Assembly: GCF_900103125.1 (NCBI RefSeq) | Contig: NZ_FNJV01000004.1 | Span: 124,001-188,000, forward strand | Direction of reading: 5' to 3' | Length of the DNA: 64,000 bases | From: Mucilaginibacter sp. OK268 | Lineage (GTDB): Bacteria > Bacteroidota > Bacteroidia > Sphingobacteriales > Sphingobacteriaceae | Shown here: positions 1 to 6,851 of the stretch, piece by piece | How the letters are laid out: every line of letters starts with the position of its first letter | Numbering within the stretch: the first letter of the stretch is position 1 | Notes under the pieces: model-generated | Database searches by the model: none | Seen by the model: only the letters and a program-made list of their open reading frames with translations | What the model was told of the DNA's origin: nothing | Made by a program: the position numbers and the translations under genes

Positions 1-323
1 TGGAAAGGCTATGATATGCCACCCTGCAACCTGAAAGCGGATGGCTTTAAAAAGCTTTGCAAAGGCCCAGAATATTTGTTACTCTTTATAGCTTTTGTGT
101 TTTTGAATAACAAGCGTTCTCTCAAAATCTTTAAAACAGAGATGTTTATCAAGGCTACCATTCAACATATCTGATTGTAAAAAACTATAAGTGAGATGTT
201 TTTCTGAAAATACAAGGAGCCATCCATTTTCTAAAAAGCTATATAAAACTTTACCAAAATTCTTATATTTGTAATGTCATTCAGGTAGAGTACCAAAGTG
301 AGTACCAGTTAAATTGAACATTA
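1..323. other. Left-edge stretch without a supported gene
   Basis: Frame 1 is open from the window edge to a TGA at 172-174 (about 57 codons) with no clear start inside the window, so it could be the tail of a gene. Its translation is not recognised. The rest is AT-rich. Positions 288-306 contain two GTACC motifs separated by 7 bases, a spacing reminiscent of sequences seen near tyrosine-integrase attachment sites, but no integrase gene is present here. Confidence 0.3.
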
Positions 324-382
324 GACAACTGATTGTAAATCAGCTCATAATATTACAAGGTTCGAACCCAGTAACTCCCACG
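324..382 (+). pseudogene. Degenerate tRNA-like 3' portion (Tyr-type anticodon arm)
   Basis: CTGATTGTAAATCAG at 329-343 folds as an anticodon arm with GTA in the anticodon position. A roughly 13-base variable segment follows, then GGTTCGAACC (359-368), which matches a T-loop, and a CCCAC end. No credible acceptor or D arm can be drawn upstream and the T stem pairs poorly, so this is not an intact tRNA. It may be a leftover tRNA 3' end at an old integration site. The identity as Tyr-type is inference from the loop alone. Confidence 0.3.
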
Positions 383-409
383 AAAGCCTCGCAGAAATGT
401 GAGGCTTTT
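359..409 (+). repeat. Imperfect direct repeat, copy 1, with terminator-like hairpin
   Basis: This copy shares with 1910-1969 the order GGTTCGA, CAGT, CCAC and then the hairpin AAGCCTC-CAGAAATG-TGAGGCTT. The hairpin part (about 384-409) could end transcription of whatever tRNA or gene lay upstream. The two copies flank the esterase gene. Confidence 0.6.
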
Positions 410-570
410 CTGTTTTAAAACCTTTTCATAATATGCATGGCACAAGTAGCTTTTAATCAATGTTATGAATTATGCAAAAACTTGTTGCTGAAAGTAAATT
501 CTTCAAGGATTTTAAATTAAGTGACCAAGAAAAACCTTATTATTGGAGTTAGTTCACCATTCCAGATCAT

Positions 571-1791
571 ATGAAATCCGGTTTCCTAAAAAAGAATTTC
601 ACATTCGTGTTTTTTATTCTACCGCTTTTTTTTTCATTTAAAGCAAATGCTCAAAAGGCAGAACCAATTAAGTCTGATCAGGGAGAAGTTGTAACGATAC
701 ATTCCGACATTCTTAACGAAGATCGAAGGATACTGATCTACACACCGAAAGATTCTGCCAATCCCGAGAAAAAATATCCGGTGATATATGTTCTGGATGC
801 CGACAATCATTTCACCCAAATGGTAGAATATTCTAAATACCTCAGCCGACAAGATGTGTATGTTATTCCGCCACTGATCGTTGTAGGAATAACAAATACG
901 GACCGTAACCGTGACCTTACTCCATCTCACAGCAATGCTGATTATTCTGGAAAACCGGATACCACTGCTAATTCCCCGTATAAGAACAGCGGAGGAAACG
1001 AGCATTTTTTTCAATTCATTCAGAAAGAACTCATGCCCTATGTCATTTCAAATTACAAAACTCAACCTTACCGCATTTTTGCAGGACACTCATTCGGAGC
1101 GCTGACAACCATCAATTGCCTGATTAATTATCCGGATATGTTCGACGCATACATTGCCGTGAGCCCATCCTTCTGGTGGGATCAGAAATACCTTCTGAAG
1201 CTCGCGGAGAAAAAATTGAAAGCAGGATCAACTTTGTCTAAAACGCTTTTTTTTAGCGATGGTAATGAAGATTCTTCTTCACCTGGATCACCGTTTCATA
1301 CCGATGTCTTAAAGTTTGATTCCTTGCTCAAAAAGCGAAACATCAAAGGATTAGATTTCGAATATATACCCTATCCGATTGAGAGTCATATGACTGTTCC
1401 TATTAAATCATACTATGATGGACTTCGATTTATCTATCACCATTGGGATCTTCCTCCGGTAAGTGATAAAGAGGTCAATACGGAGATCATTATGAAACAC
1501 TATAAAGGATTATCGCAAAGGTTTGGGTATCCGATTTTGCCTGACGAAGCATATTTCAACAACTGGGCACAATGGTTAGTGAAAAATCCGGCAACCCTAA
1601 ATAATGGTATTAAGCTACTGGAAATGAATACAATTAATTACCCGTCTTCTTCAAGAGCCTTTGCCGCTTTGGGCGCAGCTTATGCTATGAAAGGAGAAAA
1701 GCAAAAAGCTATCACTTCATACAAAAAAGCCAACGAGTTGAATCCCACGTCAAATGAAATTAAATCGCGTTTGTTGGAGTTGCAGAAATAG
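571..1791 (+). CDS. Secreted esterase, alpha/beta-hydrolase (esterase D/IroE-like), with C-terminal TPR
   Basis: A 406-residue protein. The N-terminus (1-27) has lysines, a hydrophobic stretch of about 15 residues and an ANAQ cleavage-like site, so it is probably exported. The body resembles the putative-esterase family related to esterase D and siderophore esterase IroE. The nucleophile elbow GHSFG is visible with Ser174, and a His near residue 274 in IESHMT could complete the triad. Residues ~365-400 form one or two TPR-like helices (AALGAAYAMKGEKQKAI). The substrate cannot be told from sequence. The gene stands alone, between two imperfect direct repeats (359-409 and 1910-1969), so it may be a transferred cassette. 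Family assignment is firm; function beyond ester hydrolysis is inference. Confidence 0.85.
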   Translation: MKSGFLKKNFTFVFFILPLFFSFKANAQKAEPIKSDQGEVVTIHSDILNEDRRILIYTPKDSANPEKKYPVIYVLDADNHFTQMVEYSKYLSRQDVYVIPPLIVVGITNTDRNRDLTPSHSNADYSGKPDTTANSPYKNSGGNEHFFQFIQKELMPYVISNYKTQPYRIFAGHSFGALTTINCLINYPDMFDAYIAVSPSFWWDQKYLLKLAEKKLKAGSTLSKTLFFSDGNEDSSSPGSPFHTDVLKFDSLLKKRNIKGLDFEYIPYPIESHMTVPIKSYYDGLRFIYHHWDLPPVSDKEVNTEIIMKHYKGLSQRFGYPILPDEAYFNNWAQWLVKNPATLNNGIKLLEMNTINYPSSSRAFAALGAAYAMKGEKQKAITSYKKANELNPTSNEIKSRLLELQK

Positions 1792-1909
1792 TATAGGTAA
1801 GCTTTCTACCAATTATGAAAGGTAGTATTAGAAACCTGCCACATTTATGATTTGAACCCAAAAGCTTTTCGGGCTAAATTTACTATTAAACGCGAATCAA
1901 GCGGGAAAT

Positions 1910-1969
1910 GGTTCGATATATTTACAGTTGGGACCACCAAAAGCCTCACAGAAATGTGAGGCTTTTTTT
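1910..1969 (+). repeat. Imperfect direct repeat, copy 2
   Basis: Same arrangement as 359-409: GGTTCGA, CAGT, CCAC and then an almost identical hairpin. It lacks the tRNA-like anticodon arm found before copy 1. It lies about 120 bp after the esterase stop codon. Confidence 0.6.
1939..1969 (+). terminator. Rho-independent terminator after the esterase gene
   Basis: AAAAGCCTCACA pairs with TGTGAGGCTTTT around a GAAA loop, a 12-bp stem followed by a T run. It is the likely transcript end for the esterase at 571-1791. Confidence 0.8.
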
Positions 1970-2048
1970 ATGCCTGGTCGCGATAAGCACCCTTATATGC
2001 GATATTGCATAAAGCGGGTAATAATTTTACCTTTGTCAAAACTTAGAT

Positions 2049-2390
2049 ATGATAGAGCTAACTCCTTGCCCATTGTGCAAATCCACCTTCACGTATGAAA
2101 TGAACGGTCTGCTGGTGTGTCCCGAATGTGGTCACGAGTGGGGACCCGAAGAAGATAACACTACCGGGAACGATCAATTTATTGTAAAAGATTCCAACGG
2201 CAATATTTTACAAAATGGCGATGCGGTAGTAATTATAAAAAACCTCCCGGTAAAAGGTTCGTCACAAAGCATAAAGGCCGGAACTAAAGTTAAAAACATT
2301 CGCCTGGTTGATAGCGACCATAACATTGACTGCAAAATCGATGGATTTGGTGCAATGGCCCTTAAATCTGAATTTGTAAAGAAAGCATAA
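2049..2390 (+). CDS. yjdM: Zinc-ribbon protein YjdM (PhnA family)
   Basis: A 113-residue protein that aligns along its whole length with the E. coli YjdM/PhnA family. Four zinc-ribbon cysteines are visible (C7, C10, C24, C27), followed by the conserved beta-rich PhnA domain with the signatures KGSSQSIKAGTKVKNIRLV and HNIDCKIDGFGAM, ending in LKSEFVKK. Despite the historical name 'alkylphosphonate utilization protein', the family is not tied to a proven phosphonate reaction, and no C-P lyase genes lie nearby. It is probably cytoplasmic, since no signal or membrane segment is seen. The gene has its own intergenic space on both sides. The family call is very secure; the physiological role is unknown. 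Confidence 0.93.
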   Translation: MIELTPCPLCKSTFTYEMNGLLVCPECGHEWGPEEDNTTGNDQFIVKDSNGNILQNGDAVVIIKNLPVKGSSQSIKAGTKVKNIRLVDSDHNIDCKIDGFGAMALKSEFVKKA

Positions 2391-2517
2391 GCACAGATTG
2401 CTTTGCCTTTCGGGAATCCGAAAGAATCAGAGAGAATCGTTCGCCTAAATCTCCCATCAAACAAAAATTAACCTTCCAAATACAAGCTGTTCAATTTTTA
2501 CTTATTTTACCCGGGCA

Positions 2518-3666
2518 ATGACCCAAAGCCCAGTTTATCTCAAATCAAAAAGCCATTATGAAATCCTCGACGGATTACGTGGCGTAGCTTCCATCCTGGT
2601 AGTTATATTTCATGTATTTGAAACATACTCCGGCGATCGTTTTCACCAGATCATTAATCACGGCTATTTGGCGGTCGATTTCTTTTTCTTATTGTCGGGC
2701 TTTGTGGTGGCTTATGCCTATGATGACCGCTGGGACAAAATGACCCAGTGGGATTTTTACAAACGCCGCCTTATCCGTTTACAGCCCCTGGTAATTGTAG
2801 GTACCATCATTGGCGCATTGCTTTTTTACTTTCAGGCCGGGTCGGCAATGCCACTTGTTGCCGCAACGCCTGTTTGGAAGCTGCTGCTGGTTACGGTGCT
2901 AGGCTTTACTATGATCCCGCTGCTTCCCTCCATGGATATCCGTGGCTGGCAGGAAACGCACCCATTGAACGGCGCCGCATGGTCGCTTTTGTACGAATAT
3001 ATTGCCAATATTCTTTATGCGGTGTTCATTCGCCGTTTCTCTAAAACGGTACTCACCATATTTGTGATATTATCGGCCGGTTGGCTCGTTAGTTTTTTAG
3101 TATGGGGACCGCAAGGCGATGTTATTGGCGGCTGGAGCATTGATAAAACGCAGGTTAGTATTGGCTTTATACGTTTGCTTTATCCGTTTTTCGCGGGAGT
3201 ATTGTTGATGCGTATGGGCAAACTGATCCATATTAAAGGAGCGTTTGCCGTTTGTAGTTTATTGATTATTCTCTTTTTATCCGTCCCCAGGATTGGGGGC
3301 CCCACACATTTGTGGATGAACGGGATATATGAATCATTTGTGATCATTATTATTTTCCCGCTGATTGTAGCTATTGGCGCGGGCGGGAAGCTGATCAGCA
3401 AAAGTTCCATCAAGGTTTGTAAGTTTCTCGGGGCTATATCCTACCCGCTTTATATCACCCATTATCCGCTAATGTATTGGCATATTGCATGGGTAAGCAA
3501 TAATAAAGTACCCATGGCACAGGGCCTTTTGGTAGGTTTGGGATTGGTCATTATCGCTATAGTTATAGCATGGCTGAGCCTAAGGTTTTACGATGAGCCC
3601 ATTCGTGAATGGCTTAGAAAGCGTTTCCTGGTGAAAAAGGTAGTTCAGGGATTAAAGTTGGACTAA
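2518..3666 (+). CDS. Acyltransferase 3 family membrane protein (OafA/NodX type)
   Basis: A 382-residue protein with about ten hydrophobic segments. The N-terminal signature of the acyltransferase-3 family is clear: EILDGLRGVASILVVIFH with the catalytic-type His of the HVFE segment, then GYLAVDFFFLLSGFVVA and RLIRLQP. Known members transfer acetyl or other acyl groups to sugars of O-antigen, peptidoglycan or exported glycans from within the inner membrane. The C-terminus has the usual ISYPLYITHYPL segment and a last helix before a basic tail. No glycosyltransferase cluster is nearby, so the acceptor cannot be guessed. The length is typical of single-domain members that lack an SGNH domain. Confidence 0.9.
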   Translation: MTQSPVYLKSKSHYEILDGLRGVASILVVIFHVFETYSGDRFHQIINHGYLAVDFFFLLSGFVVAYAYDDRWDKMTQWDFYKRRLIRLQPLVIVGTIIGALLFYFQAGSAMPLVAATPVWKLLLVTVLGFTMIPLLPSMDIRGWQETHPLNGAAWSLLYEYIANILYAVFIRRFSKTVLTIFVILSAGWLVSFLVWGPQGDVIGGWSIDKTQVSIGFIRLLYPFFAGVLLMRMGKLIHIKGAFAVCSLLIILFLSVPRIGGPTHLWMNGIYESFVIIIIFPLIVAIGAGGKLISKSSIKVCKFLGAISYPLYITHYPLMYWHIAWVSNNKVPMAQGLLVGLGLVIIAIVIAWLSLRFYDEPIREWLRKRFLVKKVVQGLKLD

Positions 3667-3741
3667 ACTGAACACGCCCAACACGCGTGTACCAGTGACT
3701 GGTATAATCGGATTAAAAAATGATGTTGAAGGCCTACCAAA

Positions 3742-4203
3742 ATGGCAACGAATAAAAATGAACAATTTGTATTGACTGAATTATGGTCTAAAAAATTGAG
3801 GGATGATTTAAGATCGTTTTATAAAACCATTTATTTCGGCCCCCCTATATTTGTATTAGTCAATATTATATTCTGCTTTGCGTTTCAGAGAGGTACTAAT
3901 ATTGATTTTTGGACCTTATTTATACCGATAACTATACTTTCCACCATTTATTGCATATTAATTCCTCAAAAAGCAATCAAGCGTTATAGTAGTATTATAC
4001 AAGTTTTTGAATTTAAAAACGAAAGTGAAATGAGGGTAACGCTTATTGATGGTAGAACATTGATTCTTCCAAAGCCTGAATTCAAAGACGATTTTTTTAA
4101 GATTGACAATACCGAGAAAGCCAGCAAATCAGTTATCAATAATTCTGACAAGAGTAATTATACCATAATACCCGAGTTTTTTACTCATCCGCCGATTTTA
4201 TAG
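3742..4203 (+). CDS. Small membrane protein of unknown function
   Basis: A 153-residue protein I do not recognise. Two adjacent membrane segments are visible (about residues 32-50 and 57-74), followed by a soluble tail whose start (YSSIIQVFEF...MRVTLIDGRTLILP) has the alternating pattern of a PH-like beta domain, as seen in YcxB-type proteins. That comparison is tentative. It precedes the Gly-Gly-leader peptide gene (4361-4540) by about 160 bp on the same strand. A link such as self-protection is possible but unsupported. A hairpin at 4244-4267 (CGCATAC/GTATGCG) lies after its stop codon. Confidence 0.65.
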   Translation: MATNKNEQFVLTELWSKKLRDDLRSFYKTIYFGPPIFVLVNIIFCFAFQRGTNIDFWTLFIPITILSTIYCILIPQKAIKRYSSIIQVFEFKNESEMRVTLIDGRTLILPKPEFKDDFFKIDNTEKASKSVINNSDKSNYTIIPEFFTHPPIL

Positions 4204-4291
4204 GAGCTACTAATCGCGGCAACTTATAGATATGTATCCCTCCCGCATACGCTTGTAAAAGTATGCGAAAATTGATAATAATATTAAATAT

Positions 4292-4323
4292 TTTGAAATA
4301 TAATATCTGTTTAGCTAAATTTA
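4292..4323 (+). promoter_or_regulatory. Bacteroidota-type promoter for the Gly-Gly-leader peptide gene
   Basis: TTTG at 4292-4295 followed after 20 bases by TAAATTTA at 4316-4323 fits the Bacteroidota -33/-7 pattern (TTTG, about 19-21 bases, TAnnTTTG) with one mismatch at the last position. The predicted start would lie about 30 bases upstream of the ATG at 4361. The region is very AT-rich, so a chance match is possible. Confidence 0.45.
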
Positions 4324-4360
4324 AACTAATAATTAACAAATTGTAAAACGAGCTAAAGAG

Positions 4361-4540
4361 ATGAAAAAATTATTTGAAAAAGCTTCAGCCTTTCAGGAAG
4401 GAAAAGCGCTTACAAGAGAGCAAATGAAAAATATTACTGGTGGCATATCTGTTCCTCCTTTATGTTTTAGATGCTGTCCGGATGATCCGTGTTCTCCAAT
4501 ACGTCATGTATGCCCACTAATACCTTGTGGAGAGATATAG
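4361..4540 (+). CDS. Double-glycine-leader Cys-rich peptide precursor (putative RiPP/bacteriocin)
   Basis: A 59-codon gene. The leader MKKLFEKASAFQEGKALTRE continues as QMKNITGG, the pattern of Bacteroidota natural-product precursors in which L(S/T)REQMKNI-GG is cut after GG by a peptidase-containing ABC transporter. The core (residues 29-59) has 31 residues with six cysteines (C35, C38, C39, C44, C51, C56) and seven prolines. Six closely spaced cysteines suggest disulfides or thioether-type modification. A promoter-like motif precedes it and a terminator with a T run follows at 4577-4605, so it appears to be a single-gene transcript. No transporter or modifying enzyme is in the window. Gene and leader are well supported; activity is inference. 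Confidence 0.8.
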   Translation: MKKLFEKASAFQEGKALTREQMKNITGGISVPPLCFRCCPDDPCSPIRHVCPLIPCGEI

Positions 4541-4576
4541 ATAAAAAGACAACAGTATCCCTGTAACTCGCACTTT

Positions 4577-4605
4577 AAGCCGGATAGAAATATCGGGCTT
4601 TTTTT
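4577..4605 (+). terminator. Terminator after the Gly-Gly-leader peptide gene
   Basis: AAGCCGGATA and TATCGGGCTT pair around GAAA with one mismatch, followed by a run of seven T. It ends the short transcript of 4361-4540. The same hairpin recurs in degenerate form at 6072-6100 as part of a longer repeat. Confidence 0.7.
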
Positions 4606-4683
4606 ATACCTTTCTGTTCCTTTAGCATAGTAATCCGAAGTCCGAGACATTCGGATAGCGCTGAACTCTTCGGACAGCAGGGG
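4583..4683 (+). repeat. ~100-bp dispersed repeat, copy 1 (contains the 38-bp GACATTCGGA element)
   Basis: This stretch runs from the terminator hairpin through TATACCTTTCTG and AGCATAG-AATCCGAA to GACATTCGGATAGCGCTGAA and CTCTTCGGACAGCAGGGG. By eye it is about 80% identical to 6078-6178. It ends about 17 bp before the start of the gene at 4701. The last ~38 bp form a unit found again at 6748, 9412 (inverted) and 10628 (inverted, partial). Confidence 0.7.
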
Positions 4684-4700
4684 AAAAGCAATAGAGTAAT

Positions 4701-5285
4701 ATGTCAAAAAAAATATTTAGTCTAATTTTAGTCGCATTTCTCTGTGGTGTAGTTTACTTTGGGTGGATTTACGGATGGTTGTCATTTGAATGGAATACGG
4801 ATACACCTAAGGCTTTTATAAATCATACAGTTCCCAGTCAACAAGTTTATCAGGAAGATAAAAGAAGCTTGGCACAGGCATTTATGGTTCAATTAAAAAG
4901 TCGAAAGGATTTCTTCAATGATTCTTCTTTCTCTGACTCCACTACCACTATAATTATTGATACCATAGTATACAGCTCTGATTTTAGAAAGATGGGTATA
5001 CTGGTCATCGCAAAAAATCCAACCTATAAACAAATTATACCCCAAAAAGATACGAAATGGTTTTATAATTCGACGTGCTATTTGGGAATGAGAAGAGATA
5101 CCTGTATTGATTTAAAAATGTGTGGTCCGACTTTCACAAATACCAATAATTTAAAAGATGCTTCTTATTATATCAGAGAAGGTTGTTTTAGAAGATTTGT
5201 GGTTAAAAATAATGGAGTTTACCCATTTAACCTTAATGATAAACGCTTTTGGGAGTCAAAAACCTGGCAACACTATTTTGATTAA
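4701..5285 (+). CDS. Exported or membrane-anchored protein of unknown function
   Basis: A 194-residue protein that I do not recognise. Residues 5-28 form one hydrophobic segment after a basic start (MSKK), either a signal anchor or an uncleaved signal peptide; no lipobox is evident. The remainder is polar with five cysteines in its second half (residues ~131-165), suggesting an extracytoplasmic disulfide-bonded domain. The start lies just after a dispersed repeat copy, and the gene converges on the cold-shock genes, with a shared hairpin between them. Low GC and repeat flanks suggest accessory DNA. Confidence 0.6.
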   Translation: MSKKIFSLILVAFLCGVVYFGWIYGWLSFEWNTDTPKAFINHTVPSQQVYQEDKRSLAQAFMVQLKSRKDFFNDSSFSDSTTTIIIDTIVYSSDFRKMGILVIAKNPTYKQIIPQKDTKWFYNSTCYLGMRRDTCIDLKMCGPTFTNTNNLKDASYYIREGCFRRFVVKNNGVYPFNLNDKRFWESKTWQHYFD

Positions 5286-5332
5286 ATACCCCACTACCCC
5301 AAGCGGGTAGGCTTGTGGTAATGAGGGTATTT
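5284..5332. terminator. Shared hairpin between convergent genes; REP-like core
   Basis: AAATACCC (about 5285-5292) pairs with GGGTATTT (about 5325-5332) around an inner hairpin TACCCCAAGC / GCTTGTGGTA with one mismatch. The inner part resembles the REP hairpin near the transposase at 9.5-10.8 kb (TACCGCAAGCG / CGCTTGTGGTA). It can end transcription from both sides, and the region beyond on the plus strand is T-rich. Confidence 0.6.
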
Positions 5333-5780
5333 ATTTTATTTTTACGTTGATTGCGGATAGTCCCTTTTGCCCTTGCTCGGTTTCAAAGGTAACCAGGTTA
5401 TTTTCTTTTATTGGTCCTGTGAGGGCGTTGATATGCACAAAAATACTTTCCTCAGTTTGCAGGTCGCGGATAAAGCCATAGCCTTTTGCTTCATTAAAAA
5501 AACTAACTACGCCGTTCCGTACAGTGTCATGTGGCAGGTCTTGCCGTTTAGCAATGCCGATTTGAATATCTTCCGAATTGACCTTTAGTTTCCGTGAAGG
5601 GTCGGGCGGTGTAGACGTGATATTTCCATGCTCATCAATATAAGCCATCATATCTTCCAGGCTCTTACCCGTACCGGCATTTGCCTTCCTCTCCTCAGCC
5701 CTTTCTTTTTTGTCTTTAGCCTTCTTAAGGCGGGCCTTCTCTTTTTCCTTTTTACCGAATGTTTCTGTCGATCTTCCCAA
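5331..5780 (-). CDS. Cold-shock-domain protein with charged N-terminal extension
   Basis: A 149-residue protein. Residues ~1-40 are strongly basic and acidic (KKEKEKARLKKAKDKKERAE), probably a helical RNA-binding extension. Residues ~87-149 are a cold-shock domain with RNP1-like KGYGFI and RNP2-like SIFVHI. The architecture is common in Bacteroidota and acts on RNA as a chaperone. The start lies 5 bp after the stop of the smaller cold-shock gene at 5786-5977, so the two are almost surely co-transcribed on the minus strand. Confidence 0.88.
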   Translation of the reverse strand: MGRSTETFGKKEKEKARLKKAKDKKERAEERKANAGTGKSLEDMMAYIDEHGNITSTPPDPSRKLKVNSEDIQIGIAKRQDLPHDTVRNGVVSFFNEAKGYGFIRDLQTEESIFVHINALTGPIKENNLVTFETEQGQKGLSAINVKIK

Positions 5781-5785
5781 TATGC

Positions 5786-5977
5786 TTAAACTAATTTAAC
5801 ATTAACTGCACCGGGGCCTTTTTTGCCTTCTTCCACATCGAAAGTAACCTCGTCACCTTCGCGGATCTCGCCGCTTAAACCGCTAACGTGTACAAACAAG
5901 TCTTTGCCACCATTGCTGGGCGTAATAAAGCCGAAGCCTTTTGATTCATTAAAAAATTTTACTGTTCCTGATGCCAT
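5786..5977 (-). CDS. Cold shock protein, CspA family
   Basis: A 63-residue single cold-shock domain. The start MASGTVKFFNESKGFGFI contains RNP1 (KGFGFI), and RNP2 is DLFVHV. The typical GxxVxFxxxxGxKGPxAxNV ending is present. It binds single-stranded RNA and DNA and melts structured mRNA. It is the first gene of a two-gene unit with the longer cold-shock protein at 5331-5780. The 280 bp upstream hold the leader region, as is usual for csp genes, but I could not identify a cold-box by eye. Confidence 0.95.
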   Translation of the reverse strand: MASGTVKFFNESKGFGFITPSNGGKDLFVHVSGLSGEIREGDEVTFDVEEGKKGPGAVNVKLV

Positions 5978-6077
5978 AATATTGTTTTGAATAAAGTTGC
6001 AAGGTACAATTTATTTTAGGCATTGCACATATTGGTGTTAACCTTTGCTGGCGCATGCGTGTCGCCAACGAAAGCGG

Positions 6078-6178
6078 GATAGAGATATCAGGCTTTTTTT
6101 ATACCTTTCTGCTACTTGAGCATAGCAATCCGAAATCAGAGACATTCTGACATCATTGAATTCTTTGGGCAGCGGGGA
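6078..6178 (+). repeat. ~100-bp dispersed repeat, copy 2
   Basis: It matches 4583-4683 along its length (GGCTTTTTTTATACCTTTCT, then AGCATAG-AATCCGAAAT, then GACATTC and GGGCAGCGGGG), with scattered substitutions. Like copy 1 it precedes a gene of unknown function, here 6259-6708. Confidence 0.65.
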
Positions 6179-6258
6179 TTGTTCCACGAGGGGACTAAAG
6201 CCTAACCAGCAGTAGTAGACAGCAATTAAAGTAATAGAGCAGAGTCAGAAGTAATTGA

Positions 6259-6708
6259 ATGGAAGATATAAAAAAATTTATAGAACATTTGGAATGTCCT
6301 ATCGTAGATGGGATTATCTTTCCTGATAAACGAATACAACTTCTTGAAGTGGAAGTGTTGTGGCAAAGACCCTATGAATATTCGATCAAGCCTTCGTTTT
6401 TTACTTCTATAGATGACCTTGAAGCAGAAGGGAAATTATGGACGGGGCATTGTGGAGTTTTAGATAAATGTGTTGATATATTAAATGGCATAAAAGTTAT
6501 ATGTGGAGAGTCGAGTCTTGGTGGCGATGGATTTATAGCCGTTTTGGACATGCAAACAGAGCGTGTAATTTGGATCGCTTTTTTTACTTGTTCTAATCCA
6601 TTTGATAAGGTTACGGTAGAGGAGGGTCAAATCGTTGCTGTAAGTACATTAAATTGTGTTTGGAAGTTGAATATTGCCAATCCAGTCGAGATCGTGGTGA
6701 CGTGCTAA
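6259..6708 (+). CDS. Protein of unknown function (small, cytoplasmic)
   Basis: A 149-residue protein, acidic, with no signal peptide or membrane segment. I do not recognise a domain. The C-terminal half (DGFIAVLDMQTERVIWIAFF... and IVAVSTLNCVWKLNIANP) reads as alternating beta strands, as in many immunity-type proteins carried alone in polymorphic-toxin regions. That comparison is only about size and style. It sits between two repeat copies (6078-6178 and 6748-6787), consistent with a mobile single-gene insert. Confidence 0.6.
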   Translation: MEDIKKFIEHLECPIVDGIIFPDKRIQLLEVEVLWQRPYEYSIKPSFFTSIDDLEAEGKLWTGHCGVLDKCVDILNGIKVICGESSLGGDGFIAVLDMQTERVIWIAFFTCSNPFDKVTVEEGQIVAVSTLNCVWKLNIANPVEIVVTC

Positions 6709-6747
6709 TCCCTCTGCTGGCGTACGTGTGCGGCAGCGAGAGGGGGC

Positions 6748-6787
6748 GACATTCGGACAGTGCTGAACTCTTCGGACAGTTGGGGGT
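6748..6787 (+). repeat. ~38-bp GACATTCGGA element, left flank of two-gene cassette
   Basis: The unit reads GACATTCGGACAGTGCTGAA then CTCTTCGGACAGTTGGGGG. The inverted copy at 9412-9449 lies just beyond the second gene of the cassette. By eye the two flanks match at about 85%. Confidence 0.7.
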
Positions 6788-6851
6788 GTTTACTTTAACG
6801 ATTTGAATGTTATGATTTCATTTATTAACTTTCATTTCTAAACCAACACAG

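Noticed and set aside
324..382. Functional tRNA-Tyr gene
   Set aside because: Only an anticodon arm and T-loop-like sequence are present; the acceptor and D arms cannot be paired, so it is listed as a remnant.
3742..5285. Neighbours of the Gly-Gly peptide as its transporter or modifying enzymes
   Set aside because: The genes at 3742 and 4701 encode small membrane or exported proteins without ATPase, C39 peptidase, rSAM or cyclase motifs. An immunity role cannot be excluded but is not supported.
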